Assembly (NCBI GenBank): GCA_051453625.1
Contig: JBOZIK010000001.1
Coordinates: 254,946,762-254,969,355, forward strand
Source: Welwitschia mirabilis
Lineage: Eukaryota > Gnetophyta > Gnetopsida > Welwitschiales
DNA: 22,594 bases
Reading direction: 5' to 3'
Each line of letters begins with the position of its first letter. Within the stretch, counting starts at the first letter, position 1. Below are positions 21,700-22,594 of the stretch, piece after piece. The notes below the pieces were generated by a model. The model was not told the DNA's origin. It searched no databases and saw only the letters and a program-made list of their open reading frames with translations. The translations under genes and the position numbers were made by a program.

Positions 21700-22330
21700 A
21701 TGTGTCTTAAAACTATGCCTTGATTGTTATAAAGTATCATTTTTTTCTAGTTAAGCATGAGGTATTTTCTTAATACATCATTCAAGAACACATTCTTAAT
21801 TGTTCAAATAGTAGTTAAAAGAGGTTCCATAGATTTAAATGTAATTCATAGATATTTTGATACCTATATCTAATAAATATAAGATCCCAATCATGCAATG
21901 TTGTGATGTGGTAGGCATATTTCCTAATACAAAAGGCATTCATTTATGGGAAAATATTCCATAATGATAGGTAAAAGTAGCTTTGTCTTGATTCTTAAGG
22001 GTAAATTCAATTTGAATATATCCTAAATACTCATCTAAGAAATAATTAAATAGATGAACTATAAGTTGCTATAAGATTTTATCAAAGAAAAATAGAGGAA
22101 GGTAATCTTTCTTTGAGATGGTATTTAATTTTCTGTAATCGATGCATATTTTCCACTTTACTATAGATCTGTTAGGGATAAGTTTAATGTATTTATTTAG
22201 AAAACATTAATTCCAAGTTTCTTCATTATAGTCTAAGTTGAACTCACCTATTTACTATCAGAAATAGAGTAGATAATTTCATTATCCAAAATACTGATTA
22301 GATGATTTTTGACTATCTCACTTAAGGTTG
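21700..22330 (-). pseudogene. Reverse transcriptase domain of element A pol, inactivated
   Basis: Reverse transcriptase copies element RNA into DNA. From the right: ISILDNEIIYSISDSK (about 22250-22300), KWKICIDYRKLNTISKKDY (about 22105-22165), FLDEYLGYIQI with the first catalytic Asp still present (22033-22035), MPFVLGNMPTTSQHCM (about 21880-21930), and then, where the YxDD box belongs, ISMNYI at 21841-21849, so both its aspartates are gone. The motif order and wording are those of plant Athila/Tat-like Ty3/gypsy elements. A frameshift and stops lie between 22165 and 22250. It cannot be active. Confidence 0.88.
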
Positions 22331-22594
22331 AATTTATTCATCTTTAGGCTTTTCTAGATGGCTTAACATTCTTCTAAGTAAACATGATGCATGAAAATTC
22401 TAGGATCAATGCCTCTAATGTTTAAAAGGATTCAACCCATTACTTATTTTTTTCTTGTTTAAAAGATTTAGTAACTAGGATTCTTAAGATGGGATTAAAG
22501 AAGAATTAATTATTATTAGAAAGGTGTAATTGTCCCCTAAAAAAGCAAAATTTAGATTATTAAGTAAAGGCTTAAGTTCAAGGTCAATTTCATT
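22331..22594 (-). pseudogene. Pre-RT linker of element A pol (cut by the window edge)
   Basis: The last bases encode NEIDLELK on the minus strand, the same linker as in element B at about 14970. Nucleotide similarity between 22254-22594 and 14637-14985 is clear throughout. A frameshift after the linker destroys the following block. Protease and gag of A, if present, lie beyond the right edge. Confidence 0.75.

Noticed and set aside
1-22594. CRISPR array, tRNA, rRNA or bacterial operon
   Set aside because: No regularly spaced short repeats, no cloverleaf-like or conserved rRNA sequence, and no ribosome-binding-site-led genes were noticed; the pol and gag remnants and the primer sites point to plant DNA.

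Overview
This window looks like plant heterochromatin made of old, broken LTR retrotransposons. The evidence is AT-rich sequence (clearly more than two thirds A+T by eye), recognisable Ty3/gypsy gag and pol remnants, primer-binding sites of the tRNA-Asp type common in plant non-chromovirus elements, and no intact host gene. No bacterial-type gene, operon, CRISPR array, tRNA or rRNA gene was seen. The species cannot be named from the sequence. Every protein-coding remnant carries stops and frameshifts, so all are called pseudogenes.

Four element parts are named here C, D, B and A. Element C (1-4465, minus strand) is a nearly complete 5' part of one retrotransposon: an LTR (3269-4465) with clean TG...CA ends, a primer-binding site touching it, a leader, and a decayed, acidic, internally repetitive gag-like frame that runs off the left edge and holds a 555-base run of N. 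C appears to be inserted in the integrase of element D (plus strand), whose right remnant is the integrase C-terminal end (4466-4740), a post-integrase segment and a roughly 2.0-kb LTR (5301-7284).

From 7285 to 14636 is a block of about 7.35 kb in which I recognise no gene. It holds diverged tandem duplications and one hairpin. It ends abruptly at 14637, inside the reverse-transcriptase start of element B.

Element B (14637-17113, minus strand) is a 3'-truncated internal region: pol start, gag with a recognisable N-terminal domain and a decayed zinc knuckle, leader and primer-binding site. A roughly 2.0-kb LTR (17118-19136) follows, and then element A (19137 to the right edge, minus strand): post-integrase segment, integrase, RNase H, reverse transcriptase and pre-RT linker. 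One LTR is therefore both the 3' LTR of A and the 5' LTR of B, the layout of a tandem array made by recombination between LTRs. A, B and D belong to one family, best described as Athila/Tat-like Ty3/gypsy; D lies inverted relative to A/B and forms a diverged inverted repeat of about 2.8 kb with it.

The genes once worked together as a copy-and-paste cycle: Gag particle, tRNA-primed reverse transcription, RNase H, integrase. Nothing here looks able to do so now: in A the reverse-transcriptase YxDD aspartates and all three integrase catalytic residues are replaced. I found no convincing new biological system. The most unusual items are the repetitive acidic gag-like protein of C and the unexplained 7.35-kb block.
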